DNA from: Hypericum androsaemum
Taxonomy: Eukaryota; Streptophyta; Magnoliopsida; Malpighiales; Hypericaceae
Assembly (NCBI GenBank): GCA_963995505.1
Contig: OZ023192.1
Coordinates: 11,639,001-11,703,000, forward strand
Length of the DNA stretch: 64,000 nt
Reading direction: 5' to 3'
The notes under the pieces were generated by a model. It was not told where the DNA came from. It worked only from the letters and a program-made list of their open reading frames with translations, and did no database searches. This document shows, piece by piece, positions 12,368-23,229 of the stretch. How positions within the stretch are numbered: position 1 is the stretch's first letter; each line of letters begins with the position of its first letter. The translations under genes and the position numbers were made by a program.

Positions 12368-12409
12368 CATGCACGAGCCATGCACGAGCCATGCTTCTTT
12401 CTATATATA
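12368..12409 (+). promoter_or_regulatory. Tandem RY elements and TATA box of the DOG1-like gene
   Basis: An 11-bp unit, CATGCACGAGC, occurs at 12368-12378 and 12379-12389 and is followed by CATGC at 12390-12394. Two full RY elements (CATGCA) therefore sit one helical turn apart. A TATA box, TATATATA, lies at 12402-12409, about 67 bp before the ATG at 12476. RY elements are bound by B3 factors of the ABI3/FUS3/LEC2 type in seeds, which suits a DOG1-family gene. That link is inferred. Confidence 0.75.
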
Positions 12410-12475
12410 GACCCTCTTGTCACAAGAGGAGGAGACAGAGAGAGAGAGTTGAGACACACCTAAGTTTGTTTATAG

Positions 12476-13213
12476 ATGGTAAAGAGTGGAGTAGCCGCGA
12501 GCTTCTCTGAGTTCTTCGAAACTTGGGTGACTCAACTCGATGAGTTCCTCGAGCAACTGATCAACGTCTCCAAGAAAAGTAGCGATGTGCAAGTCGACCA
12601 CGAGCAAGAGGCTCGAGCTTTGGTCTCCAAGGTGACACAGCACTACAAAGAGTACTACACCAAGAAATGGGCTCTGGCTCACGAGGACGTGCTCGCCTTC
12701 TACTGCCCGGTATGGGCCGCCCCGGTCGAGGTGGCGTTCTCGTGGCTCACCGGATGGAAGCCCTCCGCCATGTTCAAGATAGTGGACTACATGACCCTTG
12801 ATGAGCTCACGCAGGAGCAGGCGAGGAAGATCGAGGAGCTGAGGGTGAGGATAAGGTCCCAGGAGAAGAGGATGGATGGGGAGATGGAGAGGCAACAGGT
12901 CGGCCTGGCGGATAGGAAGATGGTGGAGCTGGCCAAGCTGGCGAGCAGTTTGAGGAGCGGCTGCGGAGGAGACGACGAGACGACGGCCGGCCGGCTTGAC
13001 AGGCTGGTGGACGTGGCTCTGAAAGGGGTACTGGATGGGCTGGAGAATATCATGAAAGGTGCAGACTGTGTGAGGTTGAAGACTCTGAAGGGTTTTTTGG
13101 ATGTGTTGAGCCCTTTCCAGAGCTTGGAGTTCTTGGCCTGTGGGATTATAGTCCAACTTAAACTGAGGAAATATGGAAAACAACAATTCGAAGCCAGTAC
13201 TTTAGGACAATAA
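12476..13213 (+). CDS. DOG1 domain-containing protein (DOG1-like)
   Basis: Intronless gene of 245 codons plus TAA. The DOG1 domain, shared with the regulatory part of TGA bZIP factors, covers almost the whole protein. Near the start are FFETWVTQLDEFLEQL and HYKEYYTKKWALAHEDVLAFYCP; the middle has WLTGWKPSAMFKIV and a helical, coiled-coil-like stretch (LTQEQARKIEELRVRIRSQE); the end has LKTLKGFLDVLSPFQSLEFLA. There is no basic DNA-binding region, so it is not a bZIP factor. Family members act in seed dormancy and abscisic acid responses (DOG1 binds PP2C phosphatases and haem). The ATG at 12476 is the first after the TATA box. The gene appears intact. A broken relative lies at 56951-59595. Which of the DOG1-like subgroups it belongs to cannot be settled by eye. 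Confidence 0.88.
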   Translation: MVKSGVAASFSEFFETWVTQLDEFLEQLINVSKKSSDVQVDHEQEARALVSKVTQHYKEYYTKKWALAHEDVLAFYCPVWAAPVEVAFSWLTGWKPSAMFKIVDYMTLDELTQEQARKIEELRVRIRSQEKRMDGEMERQQVGLADRKMVELAKLASSLRSGCGGDDETTAGRLDRLVDVALKGVLDGLENIMKGADCVRLKTLKGFLDVLSPFQSLEFLACGIIVQLKLRKYGKQQFEASTLGQ

Positions 13214-13730
13214 CTCGAGCTTGTCTTATAATATAAGAATGTTATAACTTTGGAAGTTCTTGCATGGTTTGGCTCTTGTGATGTATAATTCCTACCAACC
13301 TAGCTTCAGTTCGTCTTTTTCGTTTTTAATTTTTGTCTTTTCACGTTTCTAGTTTTTTAATTATTATTATTGATTTTCAGGCTTTTTGTTTGCGTAAAAA
13401 TAAAGTGGAGGAAAAGCGTTGCAGCCCTCTAAATTCTTGTCAACATGCTCTCTCTCTTTTGATTCTGCATAATTTCACCGAAAATAAAGGACCACCTCAA
13501 CATTTCTGAATTTTAATTAAGTTAAAACAATTCGATTATTCGCTGTAATTGAACAAGATCGCAAGTAGAAGCTTGAAAATTTACATTTTACACCAAAATC
13601 TCACGTACATGATTCATTCCAAACGTAACAAATGGTAAATATTTTAAGACGAAGCCAAGCTTCTACGCAAAACAGTGAATGTACTGTAAGTCTACTAGCT
13701 TCAGGAAGGAAGCAACTCACAAGAAGAGGT
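13214..13730. other. Convergent 3' flanks of the DOG1-like gene and APC13
   Basis: The DOG1-like gene (+) and APC13 (-) end facing each other with about 520 bp between stop codons. The sequence is AT-rich, with T-rich tracts at 13315-13380. It should hold both 3' UTRs; no further gene is visible. Confidence 0.6.
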
Positions 13731-14766
13731 TCACTGATTGCCCAATGCAAGATCATGCCAACCGTCCGCGTCGGCCTGCTGAGTCTCCTGATCTGCAGAA
13801 ACAAGGGACAAGCATGAACTTCAAACCCGACGCACGCGGACGAGACAACCGAGCTATGAATACTGCAGCAAGCTAGACTATATCTGATCGACAACTTTAG
13901 GCAACGAAAACCAGTTCTGTTCGAGTTACTAGGATGATTTACATTTACTCGAAACAAGTTCCGGAATGGTAAAGCTTTAGATGTACACTATCAATCACAC
14001 TACGTGCAGCTCGCAACTAGGACACCTCCAGAAATCCAATACATTCGGCCTAGGGATAAAGGGATACATAGGCAGTTAGCGAGGCTAGCGAGTTTACATT
14101 CAACGAAAACAAAGGAAGAAGAGCGATCTGGGGGATGTGCGCTAGTGTGGAAACATGATCAGGCAGAGTAGAGTAGGAGAGACTACTGAGCCATGAAAAC
14201 TGCAGCAAGTAAGATTATATCCGATCGACAACTTTAGGCAATGAAAACCGGTTCTGTTCCAGTTAATATCACAACAAGTTCCGGAATGGTCAAGTTTTAG
14301 AGGTACACTATCAATCACTACAATGAAGCTCGCAACTAGGACACCTCCGGAAATCCAATACATTCGGCCTAGGGATAAAGGGATGCATATGCAGTGATGA
14401 GCCTAGCGAGTTTGAAGCTCGTGAGCTCAGGACAATGCAGATACCATCTGCCTAAAATCATAAGACTGACAGATCATACCAGAATCCATCTACATTGCCC
14501 TCGAAAAGCGAGTGAGGTAGCGAGATACGTACTCGAATCTTCGGTCTCGTCGGTTCGCACCACCAGCACCGGAGGTAATGGAAGATCTGCATCAACAGGA
14601 AAAAAGAAAAGAAACGAAGTGATTGCAAATGGGCTGAAGAAAAAGAAAAATAAAAAAAAAAAATAGAAACGGAGTGGGAGAAAATACCATCGTCGGGAAG
14701 AGTCTCTCTCATCCACTCGTCATCCACGATGTCTATGAGAATACCCATGTTCAGCAGCTCCGCCAT
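13731..14766 (-). CDS. APC13: Anaphase-promoting complex subunit 13 (BONSAI)
   Basis: Small spliced gene with exons 14766-14688, 14586-14533 and 13792-13731, giving 64 residues plus TGA. Introns have GT/AG ends and phases agree. The protein shows the plant APC13 pattern: LIDIVDDEWMRETLPDD, then DLPLPPVLVVRTDETEDS, then a polar linker and a WHDLALGNQ end. APC13 is a small subunit of the anaphase-promoting complex, the ubiquitin ligase that drives mitotic exit; in Arabidopsis it is called BONSAI and its loss disturbs growth. The exons are tiny and easily missed by gene callers. Intron 2 is long (740 bp) and contains a tandem duplication. The start at 14766 begins the conserved MAEL-type N-terminus. 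I see no lesion. Confidence 0.92.
13850..14413. repeat. Tandem duplication inside APC13 intron 2
   Basis: Copy one (about 13850-14093) and copy two (about 14187-14413) share long near-identical segments, including GATCGACAACTTTAGGCAA, AACAAGTTCCGGAATGGT and CATTCGGCCTAGGGATAAAG. The period is about 330 bp. Both lie wholly inside intron 2, so the protein is unaffected. Confidence 0.8.
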
Positions 14767-14907
14767 TTTTCCTTGCGGATCTCTGTTTGGGGAATTTTAT
14801 CGAACAGGTGGAGGGCGAAGTTCAAACGCGAGGGATTAAGAAAGTGGGTGCGAACTAATGTCGGGGAGACTAATGTCGGGGAAATTGGGAATTGGATAAC
14901 CGGGCCG

Positions 14908-14953
14908 AAACCCTAATTAGCCCTAATTTTTGTTGGGCCAGAGTCCATGGGCC
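14908..14953 (-). promoter_or_regulatory. Telo-box and site II motifs upstream of APC13
   Basis: AAACCCTAA at 14908-14916 is a telo-box. TGGGCC at 14934-14939 and again at 14948-14953 are site II motifs. They lie 140-190 bp upstream of the APC13 ATG (14766, minus strand). The pair is typical of plant cell-cycle and growth genes and fits an APC/C subunit. Confidence 0.65.
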
Positions 14954-14959
14954 GATGAC

Positions 14960-15689
14960 AAATAATCGGCTTATTCTAATACTATGTTAATTTCTTCATA
15001 AAGTCAATTTCAAGTGGTAAACGATGAGGCTTGAAATCTACATGGTATATATAAAAAGAAAAGCAATGTAAAGACCATTGCCCAAATGTATGACCTTCAT
15101 TTTTTTTTCTAGTTGATACTCCACTATTTGAATAAACATTCTGGACAAAAATACCTCTAATTATTATTAAATCAAAATTTGAAAAATGAATGAGAAAAAA
15201 TATGAAAAATAGTTTATATGAAAAATATTAACGAGAGAGATGAGTTTTTCTTCTTTTTTTGTGAATGTCTTTTAAAAAAATTAAATCTTTTTTTTTCAAA
15301 ATGGGTAATTCTGTCCAAAAAATTATTAGGAAAAAGTACACTCTAGTACCCCGTCGTTTGGTTGAAAACCAAGTTAGTTAAGTCAAACTTTTCAATTAAA
15401 ATAGTTTAGAGACAGTTTCCTGAGCCTAACTGGTCGAAACAACATTATTTTTGTAATAACATGACAATGCGACGTCAAATCTTCTTTTCTACTTGTAAAA
15501 ATGACGTGGCTATTAGCAAATAACCAAAAAAATCATTGATTTATTTGTCTTTGTCTCCTCCTCCTCCCTCTGTGTTCTGCTTCTCTTCGTTGCGTTGAGT
15601 GACCATTACTCCACGCACATTTACAACCTTGGCACGACAGTATCTCCCGACCAGGAAGGAGACGATGGGGACAACTCGTACTTTTACCC
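14960..15689. other. AT-rich intergenic stretch
   Basis: No gene, structured RNA or recognisable element is visible. There are many homopolymer A and T tracts. Confidence 0.5.
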
Positions 15690-16125
15690 ATGGTTTTAGA
15701 AAATGTGGTCTGATTGGTTAGACCGTGAATCGCCCAAAAAAATAGGTCATTTTTTAGTGTTTATACGGCTTCTAGTCGGACCGCCCATAATCTAGTCGGA
15801 TGAGGCAATTTGCACTGGTTTTTGGCTCAGATCATCCGGTCTGACCAAATTTTATCTAAATCAGCAAAAATTAAAATAAAAAGTCGTATTATATGCTCAG
15901 TTTCTCTAAATCAACAAAGATATATGGACTTTATATGTTATAAATTGGTTGATATTTCTAAAATATGGATTTTGGAACCTATATTTCGACTATTTAGTCT
16001 ACATATTATTCAAATAATAGTAAAAAATTAATTAAAAAATGTCTAATCTGACTGGCGGTCCGACCGATCGACCTGAAGGACGGACCAAAATCCGGATCGT
16101 ACCAAAATCCATATTTTAAAACTAT
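15690..16125. repeat. Dispersed repeat, copy B (related to 1390-1825)
   Basis: Colinear with the repeat at 1390-1825. It starts near GGTTTTAGAAAATGTGG and ends near ATATTTTAAAACTATA, giving it weak TTTTAAAAC-like ends. The shared central motifs are TTTAGTCTA and CCGACCGATCGACCT. Non-coding; probably an old MITE-like element. Confidence 0.55.
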
Positions 16126-16206
16126 ACTTTTACCATTTAACCCTTTCACCTGTACTGATATTTGCCCAAGAATGCCATTTTTACAAGTAAGAAAAAAGAC
16201 TAATGT

Positions 16207-16513
16207 GACATGTTCAGGGGCGGGGCCAGAAAATTTGGAGAGTGGGGGCAATATAATTTTTTTCAAAAAGTTTAAACTTGATAACTTGTTTGACATTTGG
16301 AATACACACTTTCTTGGGCCCCACTAACATATGATAAGTCGGTAATGAGCCATTCTGGTTTCAACTTTTAGGTTGATTAATTTTTTAGTGGGGTCAATTT
16401 TTAATTTTAGTGGAGACATACATTAAAAAATATACCTAGTTATCAAACAAAAAAAATTAAGTGGGGGCAATTACCCCCACAATGTTCAATATGGCTCCGT
16501 CCCTGGACATGTT
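16207..16513. mobile_element. hAT-type MITE with 8-bp target duplication
   Basis: The element is 16215-16505 (291 bp). It begins CAGGGGCGGGGCCA and ends TGGCTCCGTCCCTG, imperfect terminal inverted repeats of about 14 bp. Both sides carry the identical 8-bp duplication GACATGTT (16207-16214 and 16506-16513), the hallmark of hAT transposition. It has no coding capacity. A relative lies at 59637-60001 in the reverse orientation. Confidence 0.9.
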
Positions 16514-17223
16514 ACACGTTACAAAAATGTCGACGTTTTGACCAGCTAGAATCGAAAAGCTGTTCGAGCCTCTAAGTGAATTGAATTGAAATTTTTTTTA
16601 CTCAATTCATTGTTTCAAATCAAATAGTACTCATGTGATTTTTAGCCAAAAGTTACAAAGGTGCACTTTTTCTTAATTATTATTAAATAGTAGAATGTCA
16701 ACTAGAGTACCATAATAATGGTTAGATCATTTTAAACCACATATTAGTAATTTGCAAATCGTTCAAATCAATATCTTGACATAAAGTAAATTTTTACCTA
16801 TTTTATATGCATTACAATGATTGTTTTGCCAGCTATGTCTTTTTTGGGTTCGATTGTCAGCAATATCTTTGGATTAACAAATGGTTGTACTCTCTCTGAA
16901 TAATTGAAATGGTCTTTGCTTGTAATGCCCGTCATCACCCACCCAAAATTATTGACCCAATTAGGAACACCGTGGAAGCTCAGCCGTCAATGGTGTACGA
17001 GCAAGAATAGTTTAATTGTTGGATATTTTTAAAATAGCATAATTTTTTGACTCGTTTATCAATTTCGCTATTATAATGTATTTTTGGAAAGAAAATTTCA
17101 TGATCTACAACAATCCGAGAGTTATCACGCCCGTGGTGGCTTTTTTGTGAAATTCTGAAAATTTCCACGCCGGTGGCCTTTGTTTCATTTTGAAACTTGG
17201 TGTCCATTGAGTTTAAACTCAAG
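16514..17223. other. Flank into which the copia element inserted
   Basis: No gene is supported. The segment from about 16925 to 17228 appears to continue beyond the copia element at 31358, so it is the left half of the pre-insertion sequence. Phrases such as CCGTGGAAGCTCAGCCGTCAA look like old LTR material, but I cannot assign a family. Confidence 0.4.
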
Positions 17224-17228
17224 GGAAG

Positions 17229-17390
17229 TGTTGAAATACAATAACTTGTATAGCAAGTTGTCGTAGTTGATTAGGAAACGAATATGTTGAGATCAAGTTG
17301 AATAGGAAAATGTCTTGGTAGACAAGTCAGGGTAGGTTACGTATAAGCTCGAGAAGCTAATGAGAAAAGTATGCAGCATACAATTTTACA
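17229..17390 (+). repeat. 5' LTR of the plus-strand copia
   Basis: The 162-bp LTR starts TGTTGAAATACAATAAC and ends CAATTTTACA. It differs from the 3' LTR by one substitution and by a 32-bp deletion whose borders share GTA. The deleted part contains the sequence before the TATATAAGC motif, so this LTR's promoter region may be damaged. Confidence 0.92.
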
Positions 17391-17476
17391 TGGTATCGGA
17401 GCAATCGATCCTGGTACAATAAGCCAACACAAAAAAAAAACTACCTGCTGTAAAATCCTAAACCCCTACTAAAATA

Positions 17477-18703
17477 ATGTCGACAGTTTCAGCAAGCGGT
17501 GACATTGTAGCAAATTCATCGCCGGTTTCAAGCGGACTTGTGGATGCACAGTCCGTCTACTATATCCATGCCTCGGATAATCCGGGGCACGTTTATGTCA
17601 GTGATCTACTACACGACAGCAACTACAGGGAGCGGGTCGCAGACATGACAAATGCTCTTTATGCCAAGAACAAGCAAGGCTTCGTGGACGGAACCGTACA
17701 GTGTCCAGCGATGACCTCGTCTGAATTTTTCTTGTGGATGCGCTGCGATGCCATGGTAAAAGGATGGCTCAAGAGCGCGATGGAGAAGGATATTCGTGCG
17801 AGCGTGCGATATGCTAGGACATCGGCTGAGATATGGACGGACCTGGGCGAACGCTTTGGCAAAGGAAGTGAACCTAGAGCTTATGAGTTACAGAGATCGA
17901 TAACTCAGTTGAGGCAAGACCAGTTGATAGTCTCAGCCTATTACACCAAGCTGAAGGGTCTGTGGGATGAAGTGCAGGCCATAAATCCCCTACCTAGATG
18001 CACATGTGGAAGCTGTACCTGTGACGTTTCTAAGAAAGTGTCAGCCATAAGAGAAAAAGAGAGGTTGTATGATTTTTTGATGGGCCTTGATGAGAATTTT
18101 GGCATTGTCAAAACACAGATCTTGAGCGCCAATCCCCCACCAAGCATCGGAGCAGCCTACCACCTCGTGGCAGAAGACGAACAACAGAGAAATGTATGCG
18201 CAGGTCATCGAACCAACACGGAGGGAGCCGTGTTTCAGGTGCAAGCCGGAAAGGGTGTTGCACGAAAGAACCCTAAGGGGGAGCGTCCTCGATGCGAGCA
18301 CTGCGGAAAGGTCGAGCACTCGGAGGATGCGTGTTTTGAGTTGATTGGATATCCACCCAGATGGGAAAAGCGGGGACAGTGAGATTCAAATTCGAAGCAA
18401 AATAGGCCCACGGGGCCACGGCCCAAGGTAGCCCAGGTCACGCTGGAGTCCAGCCCGGTACCAGGCCTCAGCAAGGAACAATACGTCAGTCTCTTGCAGT
18501 GTCTTGGTGGCGAAGGAGATGCAAACAAACCATGTGAGCCAAAAGTAAACATGGCGGGTAAGGTCCCTTATGCTCGGGTCTGGATAGTTGATTCAGGAGC
18601 ATCCGAACATATTGTTTCAGACATAACATTATTTCAGGGAAAGATTCGAAAAGAGCAACATTTGCCAGTGAAAATTCCCAATGGGGACAACGTTTCGGTC
18701 TAG
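17477..18703 (+). pseudogene. Copia gag and protease region, interrupted by stops
   Basis: The frame opens at the ATG 17477, 86 bp after the primer site. Gag covers about 300 residues with a CCHC zinc knuckle (CEHCGKVEHSEDAC) near its end. An in-frame TGA at 18380-18382 interrupts it; the same frame then continues to the aspartic protease motif DSGASEH near 18592. A TAG at 18701-18703 closes it. Gag packages element RNA; the protease cuts the polyprotein. With these stops the product would lack everything after gag. Confidence 0.85.
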
Positions 18704-20750
18704 GGAATTGGTGAAGTTAAATTGACAAAGGACATCACTTTATCATGTTCTTTATATACCTGATTTCAAGTGTAATCTGCTTTCTGTAAGTCGTTTGACA
18801 AGTGATTACGACTATTTTTTCACTTTCCTTCAGGATTCTTGCCTTGTACAAGACTTACCAACGAGGAGCCTGATTGGTCGGGGTAGGCATAGTGACGGAT
18901 TGTACTTCCTCGATCCAGTACAAGATGGAGGGGTGGTAATGGTAACACAAGGACAAGACGATTCTCAAGTATGGCATCGGCAGCTTGGACATCCATCACG
19001 TGAGAAAATGTCACGATTATCTTTTCTTCATGGCAAATTAGGGGATAGGTTGCAATGTGATTCGTGTTTTAGAGCCAAACAGACAAGGCTTCCTTTTTCA
19101 AGAAGTTCAATAAAGAATATTGCATGTTTTGATACAATCCATTGTGATATTTGGGGTCCCTACCGTGTTAGCTCTTTGACGGGAGCTCGATATTTTCTCA
19201 CCATAGTCGATGACTTCAGCCGTGGTACATGGGTGTATCTAATGCACCAAAAGTCAGAAGTTGGAGGTCTCATGCGTTCCTTTTACAATCTTGTAAAAAC
19301 GTAATTTGGTGCATACATTAAAAGAGTGCAAAGCGATAATGGAACCGAATTCAAATCGGGTGGCATGTTGCAATTTTATGCCGAGCATGGGATTATTCTA
19401 CAGACATCTTGTGTTGACATGCCGCAACAAAACAGAGTAGTGGAAAGAAAGCACAGACACATTCTTGATACGACAAGAGCTCTCAGGTTTCAGGCAAGTT
19501 TGCCGATTGAATTTTGGGGGGGAGTGTGTGCTTATGGTAGTGTACCTTATCAATAGATTGCCATCGTCAGTTCTTCAACATAAAATACCATACGAGATCA
19601 TGTATGGCAAACCACCGAGCTATGAGCACTTCAGAAGTTTTGGTTGCCTTGCATATGCACACAAGTGCACCTCCGACAAGTTCAGTGAGAGGGGAAGAAA
19701 GTGCATATTCTTGGGATACCCCTCTGGTCAAAAGGGATACAAGATTTTTGATTTGATCACTGGAGAAATTTTGGTCAGTCGAGATGTCATGTTTGTTGAG
19801 GATCATTTTCCTTTTGCAAAGGAGTTAGCTCCACAACAAGACAATTTGGTCGAAGAGCTTGATAAGCTCGATAATAATTCTGACATGGAATTCTATGATG
19901 AGGCTGATGAGGAGCGGCCAAGACAGCCAGAGATTAATAGTGATGATTTGGAGGGGCCGATTGATGATGGAAGTGATAGTACACGGGTTGATCATATGGC
20001 CGAGAATGTGACAGCAGAGGACGAAGTTATTGGCAGACCGCAGCGAAGTCGGAGGTTGCCAGCTCATTTACAGAATTTTGAAGTCATGTTACCACCCTCC
20101 ATCACGTCACTAGAGCCAGCTCAACCGTCAGGTAACTCCACGGTATATCCTCTTTCTCATTTTGTGAGTTAAGAACATTTTTCTGGATCGCACAAAGCTT
20201 TACTTGCAGCTATCACATCGCATGATGAGCCAACATGTTTTGAGCAGGCTGTGAAATATCAGCATTGGAGCGATGCCATGAAACAGGAAATTGAAGCTCT
20301 AGAATCCAATGGTACTTGGACCTTGCAAACACTACCGAAGGGGAAGCGAGTGGTAGACTCAAAGTGGATTTACAAGGTCAAGTTCAAACCAAATGGAGAG
20401 GTGGAACGATACAAGGCAAGATTGGTGGCACGAGGTTTTACACAGGTTGAAGGCATAGATTTTCATGAAACCTATGCACCTGTGGCCAAGTTGGTGACGG
20501 TCCGATGTCTACTTTCGGTAGCAGTCAAGAAAGATTGGTTTGTACATCAGTTGGATGTAAACAACGCATTCCTACACGGTGATCTATACGAGGAAGTGTA
20601 TCTCAAGGTTCCACAAGGTTTTTCCAAGGCTGGAAGTGGTAAAGTTTGTAGGTTACATAAGTCATTGTATGGCTTGAGGCAAGCTTCAAAGAGTTGGTAC
20701 ACTAAATTTACCAAGTCTTTACTCAAAAAGAAATTCGTGCAATCCCAAGC
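18704..20750 (+). pseudogene. Copia integrase and first half of reverse transcriptase, degraded
   Basis: After a frameshift (18703-18795) the GAG-pre-integrase domain (WHRQLGHPS with the Cys pair CDSCF) and the integrase core (HCDIWGP, SDNGTEF) follow. A TAA stop lies at 19302-19304 and a frameshift in a G run near 19517-19525. A further TAA is at 20170-20172. The reverse transcriptase starts near 20250 (WSDAMKQEI, KWIYKVKFKPNGEVERYKAR, QLDVNNAFLHGDL, LYGLRQ) and stops at the insertion point after QSQAD. It continues at 30144. Confidence 0.88.
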
Positions 20751-20755
20751 AGATC

Positions 20756-23073
20756 TGTGACATTCGGAAAAATGGTTGGTCGGAATGCATCGCATCGAGA
20801 TGGTTACATGAGATATGTGATTGTAAGTGTTCAAGATGTGAATTGGTATCATTGGAGTTCCATTTCAACCATTACAAATCTTAGAGAAAATATTTGCTTG
20901 AGAAGTTGTTTATTGAATTCGGACAGACAGACCTTTGGTTAGTAAAAAAATCATAACTTCTTCAATATGGCTTCAAATGGTGTGATTCCACTTGATTCAG
21001 AAACTAGAGATGTTGAGGAACAAATAAGTTGACAATCAAATTTGACAAAAACCAGAGCAAGGCCGCCATATTTGAGCTGCTTTCTTGTGAATGAATCTGA
21101 TTGGACCCCAAGTTCTTTGTTTGCTTCTTAGAATTAAAGGAAGAGGTGAGTTGATTGCTATTGGACCTCACCCACCTCTTCATATATCTCAGAGACTTTT
21201 ATGAAGAGGTAGAACACTTATCTCCTTGGTCATAAAACGAAAATTTAAGAGAAGAAGAGAGAGAGTTGAAGGAAAGAGAAAGAAGCTGCTGGATAAAGAA
21301 TCAAGCGGTAAGCCTACTTCCGTTCAGATTTAGACTTTGAACCTTTGAAGAGAGTTGTAGAGGACTTCAATACCTTTCTTTTGGTATATCATAAGTGGAA
21401 TTTGGATCAGGGAATCGACGGGAAATTCGTTTTGAATCAGACTATCGTTGAAGAAGCACACAGCTGAGGTTGTTCAGAAAAACGTGATCGGTAAGCATAC
21501 TTAGGCTTCGAATTGGGACATGAAATTTTGACAGCTTACAGAGGACTCTATAAGCTTTCTAACCGTATATCATATGCCTTATTTGGATGAAGAAATCTTA
21601 TTCAAGACTTGGTTGAAATTCGGACTTGCCTGCTGTGTTCAGATTGAAGGGGGTCAAGAATAGAGACTTGGTAAGTGGTTTGGTTGGAAATTTCAGTGAA
21701 TATGTGGATTCTGAGATATCAAGGACATACAGGGGAAGTCATGTAAAGTGTTATTTAAAGTGGTTATGATCTGAAATTGAGTTATATGTGATAATTATTG
21801 AAGATGAAGTGGTTGAGCTTCTCTTGTGTTTGGTTTGTGTTGTGATTGCCAAAACAGATTGTTGGATGACATTTATGACCATGAGTAGGCTCTAAACAGA
21901 TTATACACGTGTGGTATATTTGTCAAGAAAGTAAGGATTGAAAGAGATTGAGATATTTGGACATGTTTGATGCTTGTTTAGACGATGTGTTGTGATTATG
22001 TCGTTATCCATTGTTCTGAAGTATTGGCAGCGATTTGGTTTAGGAATTCAGAGGTTAACCTCGTTATTTTGATTTGGGATTGTGAACAGAATATCTGCAA
22101 GGTGTGGGGGTGAAGGAGAATCATTTCAAAAACTTTGAGTGAAAGGCATTGGATTCAGAAATCAGTGTGATCGGTGGATCTTCGTTGTGTAAGCGGATAG
22201 ACCATGATATGTTGGTTGTGTTTGTTATATGCATGTTTCATATCTTGATTGATGTGCGTCTCATGCATATGTTGTTGGTTATGAGATGAGATTGTGCATA
22301 TATGATTCTGGACCGTTGGGTCATATGTTTGATAAGATATGTGTTTTGTGAGAGAAATGAACAGGCTTTCCCGTACTAACCGGGGATGTTAGTCTATGAG
22401 CTCATAGTTTAGGGATATCACTAGCTTACGTATGTAAGCTAGCTTTGTGTTTGTATGGACGGAGATTTGTTTGGCCATTTGGATATCCCTTGGCAGTCAG
22501 AGGAAGGGGCCTTTCAAAACCTGTTCATGGCTCTATGTGTCTGTGTGTTTATATTTTTGTTTTCGGTAATTTGTGCATCATATGGTCATCATGCATTTCA
22601 AGTTCAGTTACGTTGAACATGGTTGAGTTCTGTGGCACGTAGATCTCAGACATAACTTATATGTTATGTTCTATCTTCTTACTAAGTGTTCCCAAACACT
22701 TACCCCCTACTAATCTATCTCAGGTTCCAAGGTGCCATAGTAGCGTTGATTATGGAGTCTGTATTTCGAGCCATCTTATTCGTTCGAGGGCTACACTTTT
22801 GAGGTCTCCAGACTTGTGCTTCCTTGTACATCTGTATAGATGCTCCGTAGTGGTTAGATCCTGGTTTATGTCCGATTTTGGATTTGTCATTTGGAGATGG
22901 ATTGTTCAGATTTTCGTTGATGGTTGCGTACCATCTTTGCATGTGTTGTATCTTTCTCAGGTTTGTATGATGTGAGTATTGATGAATTTGTGTGAGGCTT
23001 GCTAGATTGCACATTTGCAGATGTTTGTCGTGGAGTCTAGCGCCGGTCACCGACCTGAGAGCGGGTCGTGACA
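20756..23073 (+). repeat. 5' LTR of the gypsy element
   Basis: This LTR is 2318 bp. It is 188 bp longer than the 3' LTR because of a 181-bp block (about 22002-22182), a 6-bp G-rich block near 21650 and one extra A. Small open frames inside it are matched in the other LTR and are not separate genes. Confidence 0.93.
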
Positions 23074-23229
23074 AAGTTGGTATCAGAGCTTGATTGTGTT
23101 TGTTTGGTTTGTCGTTGAATGTGTTTTGTTTGTACCCTACGGAGCATAGGATTTGTCGTGTCTTTGTCCTCTGTTGGATAATCTTTTCATTTGGCCTCTT
23201 AAATATTGACTTGTTCTAGTAGGGAGGAT

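Noticed and set aside
12470..13186. Long minus-strand frame opposite the DOG1-like gene
   Set aside because: Low-complexity, Leu/His-rich translation caused by the codon use of the real gene.
22445..22975. Small open frames repeated at 22.4-23.0 kb and 29.5-30.0 kb
   Set aside because: They lie in the two LTRs of the gypsy element and are duplicated only because the LTRs are.
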